Assembly (NCBI GenBank): GCA_028278545.1
Contig: JANQED010000132.1
Coordinates: 62,001-126,000 of the forward strand
Reading direction: 5' to 3'
DNA: 64,000 nt
From: Anaerolineales bacterium
Lineage (GTDB): Bacteria; Chloroflexota; Anaerolineae; Anaerolineales; UBA11858
The position numbers were made by a program, and so were the translations under genes. Under the pieces are notes generated by a model, which saw only the letters and a program-made list of their open reading frames with translations, did no database searches and was not told where the DNA came from. Positions 54,372 to 63,738 of the stretch are shown here, piece after piece (positions within the stretch are counted from its first letter, which is position 1; each line of letters opens with the position of its first letter).

Positions 54372-55354
54372 GATATTTGCTCATACTCAAGCTTTTTTAG
54401 GGTAGCCCCTGCATGGTGGTTGAAAATCTCAAATTCATCTGGACCAAAATAATTTTTCCAATCACCACTTACTCCTTTACGGAAGAAATCAGCGGGATCT
54501 TCCTCTCCAGGTTTTCTGCCCCCACTCATGACTTCAAAACTATTTTGATGTACACTTCTAGTAACGATACTTTCAGAGGCATTTAACCTCAAGAATTTGT
54601 ATATTTCTTCTAGTTCCTCGTTTGTATTAGCAAGTAAATTTTCATATTTTAGAAGGTAGAAGTTAGCGTCAGAAGTTTGAGAATAATCCAAAAGATGATT
54701 GTTATATAGTGACCATGCAATGGCCACTGCGGTTAGATAATTTGGCTTCAATATGCCATCACGCGTTATCTTGCTCTCATCCCCTTTACGTAAAAACTGT
54801 TTTGCAAATGAAACGACTATATCTCTTCCATCTCGAACGATGCATATAATTTGTGCTTTTGGAAAAACTTTCCGAATCAGATTTGGATTTTGCACTACAC
54901 TTTTATCTCCGATAATCAATTCATCATTGCTCAAGAAACTATTCATTGCGTTAGCGATCAATTTTCTTACTAATCCATCTAATGCCAATTCTGTAATCCA
55001 TGTTTTTCCACTGTTTACATACCAACTGCTCCGCAACAATTCATCCATCATTATCTGGTATCCACCGGGAGCACCTAAAAAATGGACATCATCGAACACC
55101 AAATTAAAAAATTGCCCAGAGGCTTGACAATATACATTGGGATGTGAGTTTAATAAGTTCTTCAGCCAGGTTGTCCCCGATTTATCAAATCCTGTCACAA
55201 ACAAAAATCTGTTACCTGAAGAAATTCCACTTCTTGCTACAATCCTCTGCCTACCTTTGGCCCGACCATAATGCCACACATAAGACAACACGTCCAGCAA
55301 ACGCCTAAGTATCCTATTTAGCGACAAGCAAGATTTTCTAATATCGATTCGCAC
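54368..55354 (-). CDS. PAPS-dependent sulfotransferase
   Basis: 328 residues, GTG start. The 5'-phosphosulfate loop reads TGFDKSGTTWLKNLL (about 53-67) and the 3'-phosphate site CIVRDGRDIVVSF (about 173-185), with SGDWKNYFGPDE near the end. It moves sulfate from PAPS to a hydroxyl, probably on a glycan of this locus. The gene is clearly AT-richer than its neighbours and adjoins a glycosyltransferase remnant, both signs of insertion by transfer. No PAPS synthesis genes are in the window. Confidence 0.88.
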   Translation of the reverse strand: MRIDIRKSCLSLNRILRRLLDVLSYVWHYGRAKGRQRIVARSGISSGNRFLFVTGFDKSGTTWLKNLLNSHPNVYCQASGQFFNLVFDDVHFLGAPGGYQIMMDELLRSSWYVNSGKTWITELALDGLVRKLIANAMNSFLSNDELIIGDKSVVQNPNLIRKVFPKAQIICIVRDGRDIVVSFAKQFLRKGDESKITRDGILKPNYLTAVAIAWSLYNNHLLDYSQTSDANFYLLKYENLLANTNEELEEIYKFLRLNASESIVTRSVHQNSFEVMSGGRKPGEEDPADFFRKGVSGDWKNYFGPDEFEIFNHHAGATLKKLEYEQIS

Positions 55355-55363
55355 GATCCCAGC

Positions 55364-56605
55364 TCAAAGGGCAGTTTGGTTGAATATTGCTTCCAGAAAA
55401 AACTTTTCGAATGAATCTATTTGATCTCTCAGTTGAAAATATACTTCAATTCTTCCTCGCCCCGAAGCTCCCATCTCCCGGCGTAAATTGGCATTCCGTG
55501 CTAAGATATTCATGGAATCGGCTAGCCTGTCCGGATTTCTGCGGGGAACGACAAACCCCGTGACGCCATCCAGTACATTTTCACGCAGTCCATCTGCGTC
55601 CGTACACACTACCGGAAGCCTCATCGTCTGAGCCTCCAAAACTGCGTTGCAAAAGCCCTCAGAAACCGCTGAGTGTAAAAAAATGTCCGCCCATTCCATT
55701 TGCGCCTTTACTTCAGAAAGCGGAACTGGTCCAACCAACTCTACGATATCTTCCAGTCCCAGCTGGTGCCGGGCAAAGGCGAGGCATTCCAGGTAATCTC
55801 CGCCCCCTAAGATACGATGATGGCAGTGAACACCCTCCTCGATCAATATTTTAATCGCCTGCAGGGCGTACTCATACCCCTTCTTCCATTCTAACCTCCC
55901 CACACTTAATATCCGCAAAGGTCGTTCAGGTGTTCCCATCACTGTGGTGCCTTTCATCTCCTTTTCTGGAGAGAAATACTCAACGTCAATCGCCGGAGGG
56001 ATCAGTTGATGGGGCTTGTCCGCCAAGCAGCCGCGCTGCTGAGCCCGCTGCCACAGGTCTTCACCCAAGAAATGCAGGGCATCGGCCTGATCCCAAACTT
56101 CCCGATAATAGTTCGAAGTTTCTAAGCCAATATAATTTAGATCATACCCTCGAAAACTGACCGTGATCTTCATATTGAGCAACTCTTTAAGATAGGTACG
56201 CTCCACGGCCAGGGAGCCGAATTCAAAATGAATCAAACCTGGTTTCAGGCCGATGATCTGAGCATCCATATAGAAACGGCGCAAAACGTCAGGGCCAAAA
56301 CGTTTCCAACCACGAATCAGGTAGCGGAATGTAGAATAAGGCGCGTTAAACAAAGTCCGTATGAGCAAGATTGGCAAGAGCAAAACTACCAGCCACTTGG
56401 CCTGGTGGGGCCAGGTGCTATGCACATGTCGACGAATGGATCTGTCCTTCAAGGCTGGGAAATACCCCCAGGCCGACTGATCGCTCTGAGCACACACAAT
56501 ATGAATATCCCAGCCCCGCTCCAACAGGCCCAGGAATTTGCTGATAATGAAGGTCTCCGATAATTTAGGAAAAGCGCGGACAACCAAAACAACGCGAGAG
56601 TTCAT
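55364..56605 (-). CDS. GT4 glycosyltransferase
   Basis: 413 residues from ATG 56605, which lacks a Shine-Dalgarno. N-terminal LVVRAFPKLSETFIISKFLGL is typical of the colanic-acid type GT4 group; the donor domain shows LSVGRLEWKKGYEYALQA (about 235) and SEGFCNAVLEAQTMRLPVV (about 313). The last segment closely resembles the remnant at 54093. The leader has several overlapping hairpins. Confidence 0.9.
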   Translation of the reverse strand: MNSRVVLVVRAFPKLSETFIISKFLGLLERGWDIHIVCAQSDQSAWGYFPALKDRSIRRHVHSTWPHQAKWLVVLLLPILLIRTLFNAPYSTFRYLIRGWKRFGPDVLRRFYMDAQIIGLKPGLIHFEFGSLAVERTYLKELLNMKITVSFRGYDLNYIGLETSNYYREVWDQADALHFLGEDLWQRAQQRGCLADKPHQLIPPAIDVEYFSPEKEMKGTTVMGTPERPLRILSVGRLEWKKGYEYALQAIKILIEEGVHCHHRILGGGDYLECLAFARHQLGLEDIVELVGPVPLSEVKAQMEWADIFLHSAVSEGFCNAVLEAQTMRLPVVCTDADGLRENVLDGVTGFVVPRRNPDRLADSMNILARNANLRREMGASGRGRIEVYFQLRDQIDSFEKFFLEAIFNQTAL

Positions 56606-56618
56606 AATGTCATAGACT

Positions 56619-56669
56619 CTTTAGAGAGAATGGAATAATTTGGAAGCTCTCTAAAGACTTCGGAAGTCT
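56619..56669 (-). promoter_or_regulatory. Overlapping hairpins in the leader of a GT4 gene
   Basis: A 10-bp stem CTTTAGAGAG (56619-56628) with CTCTCTAAAG (56647-56656), and next to it AGACTT (56655-56660) with AAGTCT (56664-56669); the two share two bases so they compete. On the - strand they lie just before ATG 56605 and just after a CTTTTTTGG stretch. A transcription-attenuation or stability role is possible. Confidence 0.4.
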
Positions 56670-56726
56670 CCCCAAAAAAGCTGGATATCGTTCGGCCGGG
56701 CTTTCTTGTCTCGAAATGATATGGTG

Positions 56727-57929
56727 TCAGACAATATCCCCTTGATCACGAACGCTGAGCAATAAATCACGAAACCTCACAATTTGGTCAGCGATGTCAA
56801 ACTCCGCCAGCACCCTATTCCGGCTCGCGGTCCCCATGCGGCGGCGCAAATCAGGAGATTTCCATAAGCGGGCAAGGGCCTCAGCCATGGACTGGGGGTC
56901 GCGGGTGGGGACGACATAGCCCTCTACGCCGTGGGTAACCGCTTCCCGCATGCCTCCGCAATCGGTAGTCACGATGGGCAAGCCACACGCCATGGCCTCC
57001 AAAACAGCGTTGGAGATGCCCTCGCTCAAACTAGACAGCAGGAACACATCTGCAGCCTGGAGTTGGTCGCGCACTTGCTCCGGCGTCAGACTGCCGTGCA
57101 TATGAACGTGGTCCTGTAAGCCAAGATCGTGGACAGTATATAAAAGGCGCTGTCTTTCAGGACCATCCCCAATGATGTTAAAACGAACCGGCAGCGCACG
57201 GTCCACCAGTTGGCGAATGGCCAGCAGGGCATACTCATAACCTTTCGGCCAGATCAACGTACCGGTGGTCACAATTCCATACGTCTGGTCGCGCTCACGG
57301 CTCGCGGACGGGGAAAAGAAATTCGGAGCGACAGCTGGATAAATCACTCGAGAATGATCTGTCTTCAGGCCCAATCCCTCAGCTTCCCTTTGGATGGCCT
57401 TCGAGACACAATGCACGGCAGTTGCTCGTTCAAAGGTCTCCTTGAGCCCCTGACGTATATCAGCACGCATCGGGTTGTGAGGGGCGATATTGATCTGCGA
57501 GCCACGACAGCTAATCAGGACCGGTATGCCCATCTCGAACAGGGGAAGATATCCAATCGCCGCTGAATTCCAGGGAAAATAGATTACATCCCAACGCCGC
57601 CTAGCAAAGGGCAGTAAACGATTCCAGAAACGTAACCTTTTCTTCAGCGAGATTCTGTTCGGTAGATAACGTGAGAAGAGTATCAAATCATCGCGGTTTC
57701 GCAGACCAAACCTGATTGCCATGCACCCCAGCCTGATCAACCGCAAAGGCATCCCCCCTTCCCAAGCTGGTGTTGGCAGCCATTCGAAATCAGTTCGAGA
57801 GAGCCAACTTTCACTAGGTTTATTCGCGGTCGCAATGGTAATCTGCAGCCCATTGTCCAACAATCCGCATATCAAGTTTGTCAGGAAAGTTTCTGTGGGC
57901 CAGTCAACACCGGTAATCAATAATTTCAC
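56727..57929 (-). CDS. GT4 glycosyltransferase
   Basis: 400 residues, GTG start overlapping the upstream stop by four bases. GT-B fold with TTGTLIWPKGYEYALLA (about 220), LSEGISNAVLEAMACGLPIV (about 305) and VEGYVVPTRD. Closely related to the GT4 at 55364 and to the remnant, suggesting local duplication. Sugar unknown. Confidence 0.9.
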   Translation of the reverse strand: MKLLITGVDWPTETFLTNLICGLLDNGLQITIATANKPSESWLSRTDFEWLPTPAWEGGMPLRLIRLGCMAIRFGLRNRDDLILFSRYLPNRISLKKRLRFWNRLLPFARRRWDVIYFPWNSAAIGYLPLFEMGIPVLISCRGSQINIAPHNPMRADIRQGLKETFERATAVHCVSKAIQREAEGLGLKTDHSRVIYPAVAPNFFSPSASRERDQTYGIVTTGTLIWPKGYEYALLAIRQLVDRALPVRFNIIGDGPERQRLLYTVHDLGLQDHVHMHGSLTPEQVRDQLQAADVFLLSSLSEGISNAVLEAMACGLPIVTTDCGGMREAVTHGVEGYVVPTRDPQSMAEALARLWKSPDLRRRMGTASRNRVLAEFDIADQIVRFRDLLLSVRDQGDIV

Positions 57930-59758
57930 GGCGTTATATGTTGTAAATGAGAATGATATGAATCACAATGAGCAGGTGCATGATAAACTACATACTGTGC
58001 GTTCTCAAATAAAACTGGCTCATCTCGCACACAAGTAGGGATGAAATCATTGTAACCATAAATTATGGCGTCAAGACGATAATGTGGGGAATTGTCGTAT
58101 TCTGCTTGATCTAGGAAATACATTTCGGATGAAGGGATGACAAATGCACTTCTGAACAATTCTACTTCAGCACGTGTTTCTGGATTGTGCCAAAGAGAAG
58201 AACTATATGAAACTGAGGTTCCATACTTCATATGGAATAATTGCCAAGAGTGGTTTGCAAGCCACTCTCCAAATGAACCTGTAGGCTTCAATAATATCCA
58301 AGCATCAATTGCGCGTTGAGCCCTTTCAAATGGATCTATTGTTGAGAGGCCACCCCAAGGAATATAGCTACGTTTAGGTAACAAGAAAAGGATATTTGAT
58401 TCCAAATTTACATCATCCATTAGAACTACCTGAATTTCAGGCTGTTTCATGAGAAATTCAAGTAGTTCCTTTGTGTCAGATGAAAGTTGCGAATTATCAA
58501 CAACCGACTGCCATACTTTATTACTCCAAGCGGTATGGTAAATAATGAATACAAATAACATAATCATTAAATATATGTTTTTTGGTTTTTCAAAATATAC
58601 AAGCTTGTTTACCAAAGCAAATAATATCCCTCCCCAAAAAAGAGCAACTGCGAAATGATTTAAAAAACCAAAATGAGATGGCTGTATTGTTCTCCCAACG
58701 ATAACCTGAATATTCATGAAAACTGAGGATTCTATATATATCCCTAGACATACCCAAAGTAACAGGTACTCTTTGAACAAAGGTTTTAACAACAGAACAC
58801 TGACTGCCACCAACATTATTGATCGAATGATTATTCCTGGCTCTATGATTTTGGTTCTGTGTTCTTGCAAGCCAATACTGAGCAAATATTCCCGTCCCGA
58901 AATTGAATCTGTAATACTCGTTTGTACAAGGAAGTAGCCTAACCAGGATACCAATACTAGGATCAAAGGCCAACCATATCGATTTTTTATTTCCATCCAA
59001 TTTGCTTTTCCTAAAAAAATAAGCGCCATGAAGATTATCGGTAATAAACCTGCAAACTGAATCCAATGGTAAAAATAAACAATCGGGAAAAGTGAACAAA
59101 TAATTATCCATATTATTTGAATGGCAAGTTTGGGTTTTTCAGATACGCCGCTCAGATAATATGTCAAACCGATTGAAAAGAAAAAATAAGGAATAGATAT
59201 GTACCGAACACTTGATCCATAAAATAAGGGGAGAGATTCTGTGACACTGGACAAAAAGGTTGCTTGAGACTTGATGTATTCCAACTGATTCAATGACAAT
59301 GGGGGGAAACTAATGATTATACTGAAAAAAGAAATCACACATATTGAAACAAAAACAGCATTAGGAGTATTTCTAACATCAAGATTGAATAACCAAACAA
59401 TAACAAAAAAGAACGCTAGCCACCCAAAGAATGCAGCACTAAGCCAAGCAAGTTTTGGCCCCACTAAATTACTGAGAAGGAATAACAGGGAATTTGGAAC
59501 TAATAGAGCTAATCTGGGTATATTTGAAGAAGGATCAGCTAGTATAGGGTCTCCCCAGGGGGTGGATTCTTCATAAGTCTGAGCCCAAGATAGCCAAGCA
59601 TGACGTCGATCTCGATTATGAAGTGTAGTTGAAGTCCAGTTTGGTACCCAATTAACTAGCATCACACCAAAATAGCTTAATATAAATATTCCTGTCGAAA
59701 CGACAGCAAACCAAGAAGGAACGGTTTTCCTAAAAATTTGAATATCTTTCCTAACCAT
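57926..59758 (-). CDS. Large integral membrane protein, GT-C-like, unknown
   Basis: 610 residues from ATG 59758 (a TTG at 59767 is possible). About twelve hydrophobic helices over the first 420 residues, then an extracytoplasmic tail (about 425-610) with several Trp, Tyr and Cys. The first outer loop has acidic residues (NRDRRHAWLSWAQTYEE), which hints at a GT-C enzyme, but no family signature is firm. The gene is strongly AT-rich relative to neighbours. It is coupled to the GT4 downstream (four-base overlap). A Wzx flippase was considered and not supported. Confidence 0.65.
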   Translation of the reverse strand: MVRKDIQIFRKTVPSWFAVVSTGIFILSYFGVMLVNWVPNWTSTTLHNRDRRHAWLSWAQTYEESTPWGDPILADPSSNIPRLALLVPNSLLFLLSNLVGPKLAWLSAAFFGWLAFFFVIVWLFNLDVRNTPNAVFVSICVISFFSIIISFPPLSLNQLEYIKSQATFLSSVTESLPLFYGSSVRYISIPYFFFSIGLTYYLSGVSEKPKLAIQIIWIIICSLFPIVYFYHWIQFAGLLPIIFMALIFLGKANWMEIKNRYGWPLILVLVSWLGYFLVQTSITDSISGREYLLSIGLQEHRTKIIEPGIIIRSIMLVAVSVLLLKPLFKEYLLLWVCLGIYIESSVFMNIQVIVGRTIQPSHFGFLNHFAVALFWGGILFALVNKLVYFEKPKNIYLMIMLFVFIIYHTAWSNKVWQSVVDNSQLSSDTKELLEFLMKQPEIQVVLMDDVNLESNILFLLPKRSYIPWGGLSTIDPFERAQRAIDAWILLKPTGSFGEWLANHSWQLFHMKYGTSVSYSSSLWHNPETRAEVELFRSAFVIPSSEMYFLDQAEYDNSPHYRLDAIIYGYNDFIPTCVRDEPVLFENAQYVVYHAPAHCDSYHSHLQHITP

Positions 59759-61529
59759 TGATGTCAAGCCAAGTGGAAAAAGTTAGAAGCATGGAGACGG
59801 TATAGCCCGCATTATCTTGATGGGGGCTCTGATAAAAAGCATCCAATAAATTTTCGATTGCCACTGGAGAGACGAACTCATGCAGCCGCAGGCCATTGCC
59901 GAGCAACCACTTTCCCAAATCTTGGCGACCATTCTCATTCAAGAACTGCACTTCCCAATTGCGTTCGATAACATTTCTACCCTGCAAAACCCGCCAAGCC
60001 TTTTTGATCGCCCTTCTTGGTAACTGCCAGGTATGGAAATGTTGATAGCGGTACAGGTCCGCATCATAGACCTGCCATTTGATACCCGCCAGGTCGGGGG
60101 CATAACGCTTCAGGTAATCGATCTGCATTCGCCGCTGGCTGACATAGGCTGTGGGGACGGAGCAGAAGAAATCCGTCAGACGGGTGTCGTAAAATACCAA
60201 ACGCGGCCAGGTAGCAGACTGAAACACCCGTATAGGTGGAATGCTCCAGCGGAAGGACCACTGTTCGGTCTTATAAGCCTTAATGCGGAAATCTGGATCC
60301 TCAATATTCTCAAGAGGGTAAATTTCAGTTTTCACCATCTCATATAAGCATCTGTTCAGGGTTTTTTCCCCCAGCTTGGGCGAGACGATTTTGTCCAACA
60401 GCCACTGCCGTCCTCCCTTTGCCATTTTGTGCAGTGTAAACCTGACCACATCCTCCTGCCCCTCACCCGGATATCCCATCTCGTCATGCCAGACATCCCC
60501 CCAAAGCGCGCCAATCAGATAGTCTGCATTCACCGCAATCTCATCAACGACGAAGGCTTGCCGGGGCTGGGTAATATCTTGAAATCCCTCCGTCCAGGCC
60601 ATAATTTGCTCAATTCTATCAAAGAGATAGGGTTGAATCGTAAAGGACTGAAAAGGGAATCTTCTGGCAGCGGCGACCTGACGGGCAAGGTGGGTTTCGA
60701 CTGAATCTTCAGCGTAGCCATAAGAGTAAGACCAGCAGCTAGCGTTTGGGGGCGTGGGATTGCGGATTGGGGCCACCGTGGAACGAGAATCGAGACCCCC
60801 AGAGATAGGGATAGCCACGCGCCCGCCTGCCAAATGATCAGCCATCACCCCCTCGAAGATACCAGCAAATTCTTCGACAGTATCTTCATAGGACCGCTCA
60901 GAGTCGGGTTCGTGCCACCAATGCCAATAGCGTTCTTCCCCTATCAAATGACCGGTATCGCTAAACGTATAGTGGGTGGCTGGTCGCAAGATGCGTACAT
61001 CTTCAAACCAAGTGCGGTCGTTGGGGAAAAAGCCAAAGGCAAAGAATCCAGCCAACCCAGGCCAATCCAATCCCCGTTTTGAGGCTATTGCCGCCACGGA
61101 AGGGAAAAACGTCCCTACAGCCGCGCCAACTGAGTTTACTGCATAGTATGCATGGATGGTACCAAAGCGATCCGTCCACAGGTGCCAGCGCTGATGTATC
61201 TCGTCCCAAAACCAGATCAAAGAGCGACCATTCAGGGCCGCGATCTGCTGATCTAACGTTTCAATATCAGCGAGAACTGCCTTAAGATTGGAAAAAGTCG
61301 GGGATGGCGGATAATACTCCCCCAACATCCACAGTTGCCCCACAGGAATTTTGATGATTTGACAGGGAAAGCCTTTCCAACTTTGGCGCGACTTCTGTTT
61401 CCATAAGCACCAATCAAGATCTTGAGCATCTATTTTCCAAGGTGATCCGGGAACACGAGCTGGGAACTGCTGCTTATGCGCCGAAAATGCCAGCAACAAG
61501 TCGCCCACAAAATTCAAGTCAGTATTCAC
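59751..61529 (-). CDS. Asparagine-synthase-like protein without the N-terminal Cys nucleophile
   Basis: 592 residues, GTG start overlapping the upstream stop by four bases. The C-terminal ATP-pyrophosphatase domain has SGGLDSRSTVAP (about 246) and later YGYAEDSVETHLARQVA. The N-terminal region resembles the glutaminase fold (FWDEIHQRWHLWTDRFG, RWW-type loops) but the chain does not begin with Met-Cys-Gly, so glutamine hydrolysis is unlikely. Such proteins recur in glycan loci and may form an amide or other ATP-dependent bond on a sugar acid using a different nitrogen donor. That function is inference. Confidence 0.82.
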   Translation of the reverse strand: MNTDLNFVGDLLLAFSAHKQQFPARVPGSPWKIDAQDLDWCLWKQKSRQSWKGFPCQIIKIPVGQLWMLGEYYPPSPTFSNLKAVLADIETLDQQIAALNGRSLIWFWDEIHQRWHLWTDRFGTIHAYYAVNSVGAAVGTFFPSVAAIASKRGLDWPGLAGFFAFGFFPNDRTWFEDVRILRPATHYTFSDTGHLIGEERYWHWWHEPDSERSYEDTVEEFAGIFEGVMADHLAGGRVAIPISGGLDSRSTVAPIRNPTPPNASCWSYSYGYAEDSVETHLARQVAAARRFPFQSFTIQPYLFDRIEQIMAWTEGFQDITQPRQAFVVDEIAVNADYLIGALWGDVWHDEMGYPGEGQEDVVRFTLHKMAKGGRQWLLDKIVSPKLGEKTLNRCLYEMVKTEIYPLENIEDPDFRIKAYKTEQWSFRWSIPPIRVFQSATWPRLVFYDTRLTDFFCSVPTAYVSQRRMQIDYLKRYAPDLAGIKWQVYDADLYRYQHFHTWQLPRRAIKKAWRVLQGRNVIERNWEVQFLNENGRQDLGKWLLGNGLRLHEFVSPVAIENLLDAFYQSPHQDNAGYTVSMLLTFSTWLDING

Positions 61530-62650
61530 CCTAAAAGCTCAGCATACATCTCTTCATGATCAGCAACTTCACGTTCGATGGTAAAGTTCTGCACGACCCT
61601 TTTGCGCGCCGATGAACCCAGCCGCTGCCGGAAGTCCTGATTTTCGCTCAGCATACGCACAGCTTTTGTCATGGCATCAAAATCTTCCGGGGGCACTAAC
61701 AGCCCACTTACCTCATGCTCGATCAGGTCTCTGGATCCAGGGATGTCGGTAGCAATACAGGCCACCCCGCAGGCCATAGCCTCCAATAAGGCTACCGGGC
61801 AACCTTCCATGCGCCAGCGCGCCCAGGTAGGCAAGACAAAGATATCCGTTTCGGCCAACAAAGCTGGGACATCTTCAACACCTCCTAGAAAGTGAACACG
61901 CCCAGAAATATCCAAGTCTTTGCACAAGCATTGGAGGTGATCCACATACTCAACATCCAAAGACTTTCCCGCCAGAAGTAAATGTGCTTCCCGTGCGTGT
62001 GCCAATGCTCTCAATAAGGTTGGGTGACCTTTAACCGGCAGCAAATGGGCCACCACGCTGACCACGACTGCATCTGTAGGGATATCGAGTTTCTGACGCA
62101 GGGCTAATCTCTTCGCAACTCCGGGCTTAAATACCTTAGTATCCACCCCACGTTGGATTAACCTGGTTTTGTCCTTGTAAGGAAATTTGGGGAAGAAATC
62201 GCGCAGCATATCATTGTTCTGAGTAGCAACGCGAGTGGCCAACAGCGAGCGTAATTTCCAGGCCCTTCCTCCCCAGCTCATGTTCTTTTTAGTATACATC
62301 CAGGCTCTGGCCCCAGCTAGGCGGGCGATGATGGCCTCGGTGTAATCATCTGCGTAATGAAAGGAGTGCCACAGGGCAAACTCATAGGGGCGAAAGACAT
62401 GGGCCACCATCCGAGCTCGTGACAACAGACTGATATAAGGTTTGGATGGAACAGTAAACGGGGCTTCGATAAAGGGTATCCCCATCTGATCTACGGCCTT
62501 GTCAAGGTCCCCCCCTTTGCGCGCAACGCATACGGCCGGCGCGAAGCGCTCTCTGTCGAGCCGCTCGATGATATTGAGCATCGCCCGGCCAGAACCAGCA
62601 GTAATGAAATTGGGGATAGCAAAAAGAATAGAAACAGGCTCAGAGGACAT
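61526..62650 (-). CDS. GT4 glycosyltransferase
   Basis: 374 residues from ATG 62650. N-terminal FAIPNFITAGSGRAMLNI and donor-domain EGCPVALLEAMACGVACIA (about 275-293) followed by SGLLVPPEDFDAM. GT-B, retaining. Coupled to the asparagine-synthase-like gene by a GTGA overlap. Confidence 0.9.
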   Translation of the reverse strand: MSSEPVSILFAIPNFITAGSGRAMLNIIERLDRERFAPAVCVARKGGDLDKAVDQMGIPFIEAPFTVPSKPYISLLSRARMVAHVFRPYEFALWHSFHYADDYTEAIIARLAGARAWMYTKKNMSWGGRAWKLRSLLATRVATQNNDMLRDFFPKFPYKDKTRLIQRGVDTKVFKPGVAKRLALRQKLDIPTDAVVVSVVAHLLPVKGHPTLLRALAHAREAHLLLAGKSLDVEYVDHLQCLCKDLDISGRVHFLGGVEDVPALLAETDIFVLPTWARWRMEGCPVALLEAMACGVACIATDIPGSRDLIEHEVSGLLVPPEDFDAMTKAVRMLSENQDFRQRLGSSARKRVVQNFTIEREVADHEEMYAELLG

Positions 62651-62787
62651 ACGACTACCAGTATGTCAGCACACAATAAAACCAACTACTAATCTGCTCG
62701 CTAAATCTCTAAATAAAAGCACACCCAACACCAAGCCTGTCAAGAGCATTCTTCCTGTGTCACGATAAATCGTTACTCCGATTCCAT

Positions 62788-63738
62788 TCATGATGAGAAT
62801 GCTCGATCGACTTTTCGCGGAATCTTCCCAAAGATATCTCGTATAGCTTTCCTCGCCAACTCATTACGTGGTGAAAGAATCAAAGCCCGTTGGCAAAGCA
62901 ATAATCCACGAATGCCACTCAAGAAACGAGCTTCTCGAACAAGCTGATTGGACAATGCCTTTCGATGCAGGTAGTCAAATTGGGTTATCTGCTGTTTCTC
63001 AAGCCAGACACGGATCATCCGCAAAACTTGACGTTGCGCTCGAAAAGCGCATTTTTTGTCTGCCATGAGATTTGAATGGGTTCGACCACGTTGTTGGCGT
63101 ACCAAGGGCGTGGTCAGCGACTTCATTTGGACACCAGATGCGGCCATTTGCATAAACCAATACCAATCCTCACCAATCCAAGGTTGCTCGGGGTAACCCG
63201 ACATTACATCATAAATGGAATGGCGCAACATAACCGTAGTATTTGGGATTTTGTTACTCTCTAGATAAAGAAGGCAAAACGCGTCGTCAGAGTCACATGG
63301 AAATGTGCCATTCCTGGCAACTCCAGAAAATATCCCGATTTCTGAACCGGACTCATCTACCCATACAACTGGGGAAAATGTCAACCCAACCCTAGGATTG
63401 TTGTCAAGAAATTTACATTGAGATACGAACCTTTCAGCTAAAAACTCGTCATCATCATCTTGTATAGCGATATACTCTCCAGTGGCTCTTGCCATACCAG
63501 CATTACGTGCAGCGCCGGGGCCCACATTGTGTGAAAGATTGACTGTTCGAACTCTTTGTGGCTCACGCAGAACAATATCTCTCATTATTTCTTCAGTATG
63601 ATCAGAAGACGCGTCATTCACCACGATAATTTCCGATTCCTGCAAATCTTGATGAAGAAAAGAGTTCACCAGAGCAGGTAGAAATCCGGCTCGATTATGA
63701 GTAGCCACAACAATCGAGACTTTTAACGAGTCATTCAT
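62788..63738 (-). CDS. GT2 glycosyltransferase
   Basis: 316 residues. GT-A core with VSIVVATHNRAGFLPALV, VVNDASSDHTEEI, NVGPGAARNAGMA and IQDDDDEFL (DxD); the later IGEDWYWFMQMA supplies the catalytic-base region. Soluble. It overlaps the methyltransferase gene upstream by eight bases and is separated from the GT4 downstream by 137 bases in which I see nothing certain. Confidence 0.9.
   Translation of the reverse strand: MNDSLKVSIVVATHNRAGFLPALVNSFLHQDLQESEIIVVNDASSDHTEEIMRDIVLREPQRVRTVNLSHNVGPGAARNAGMARATGEYIAIQDDDDEFLAERFVSQCKFLDNNPRVGLTFSPVVWVDESGSEIGIFSGVARNGTFPCDSDDAFCLLYLESNKIPNTTVMLRHSIYDVMSGYPEQPWIGEDWYWFMQMAASGVQMKSLTTPLVRQQRGRTHSNLMADKKCAFRAQRQVLRMIRVWLEKQQITQFDYLHRKALSNQLVREARFLSGIRGLLLCQRALILSPRNELARKAIRDIFGKIPRKVDRAFSS

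Noticed and set aside
57926-59758. Wzx flippase
   Set aside because: Twelve or so helices fit, but the long soluble C-terminal tail and acidic first loop fit GT-C enzymes better, and no Wzx/MATE motif is visible.
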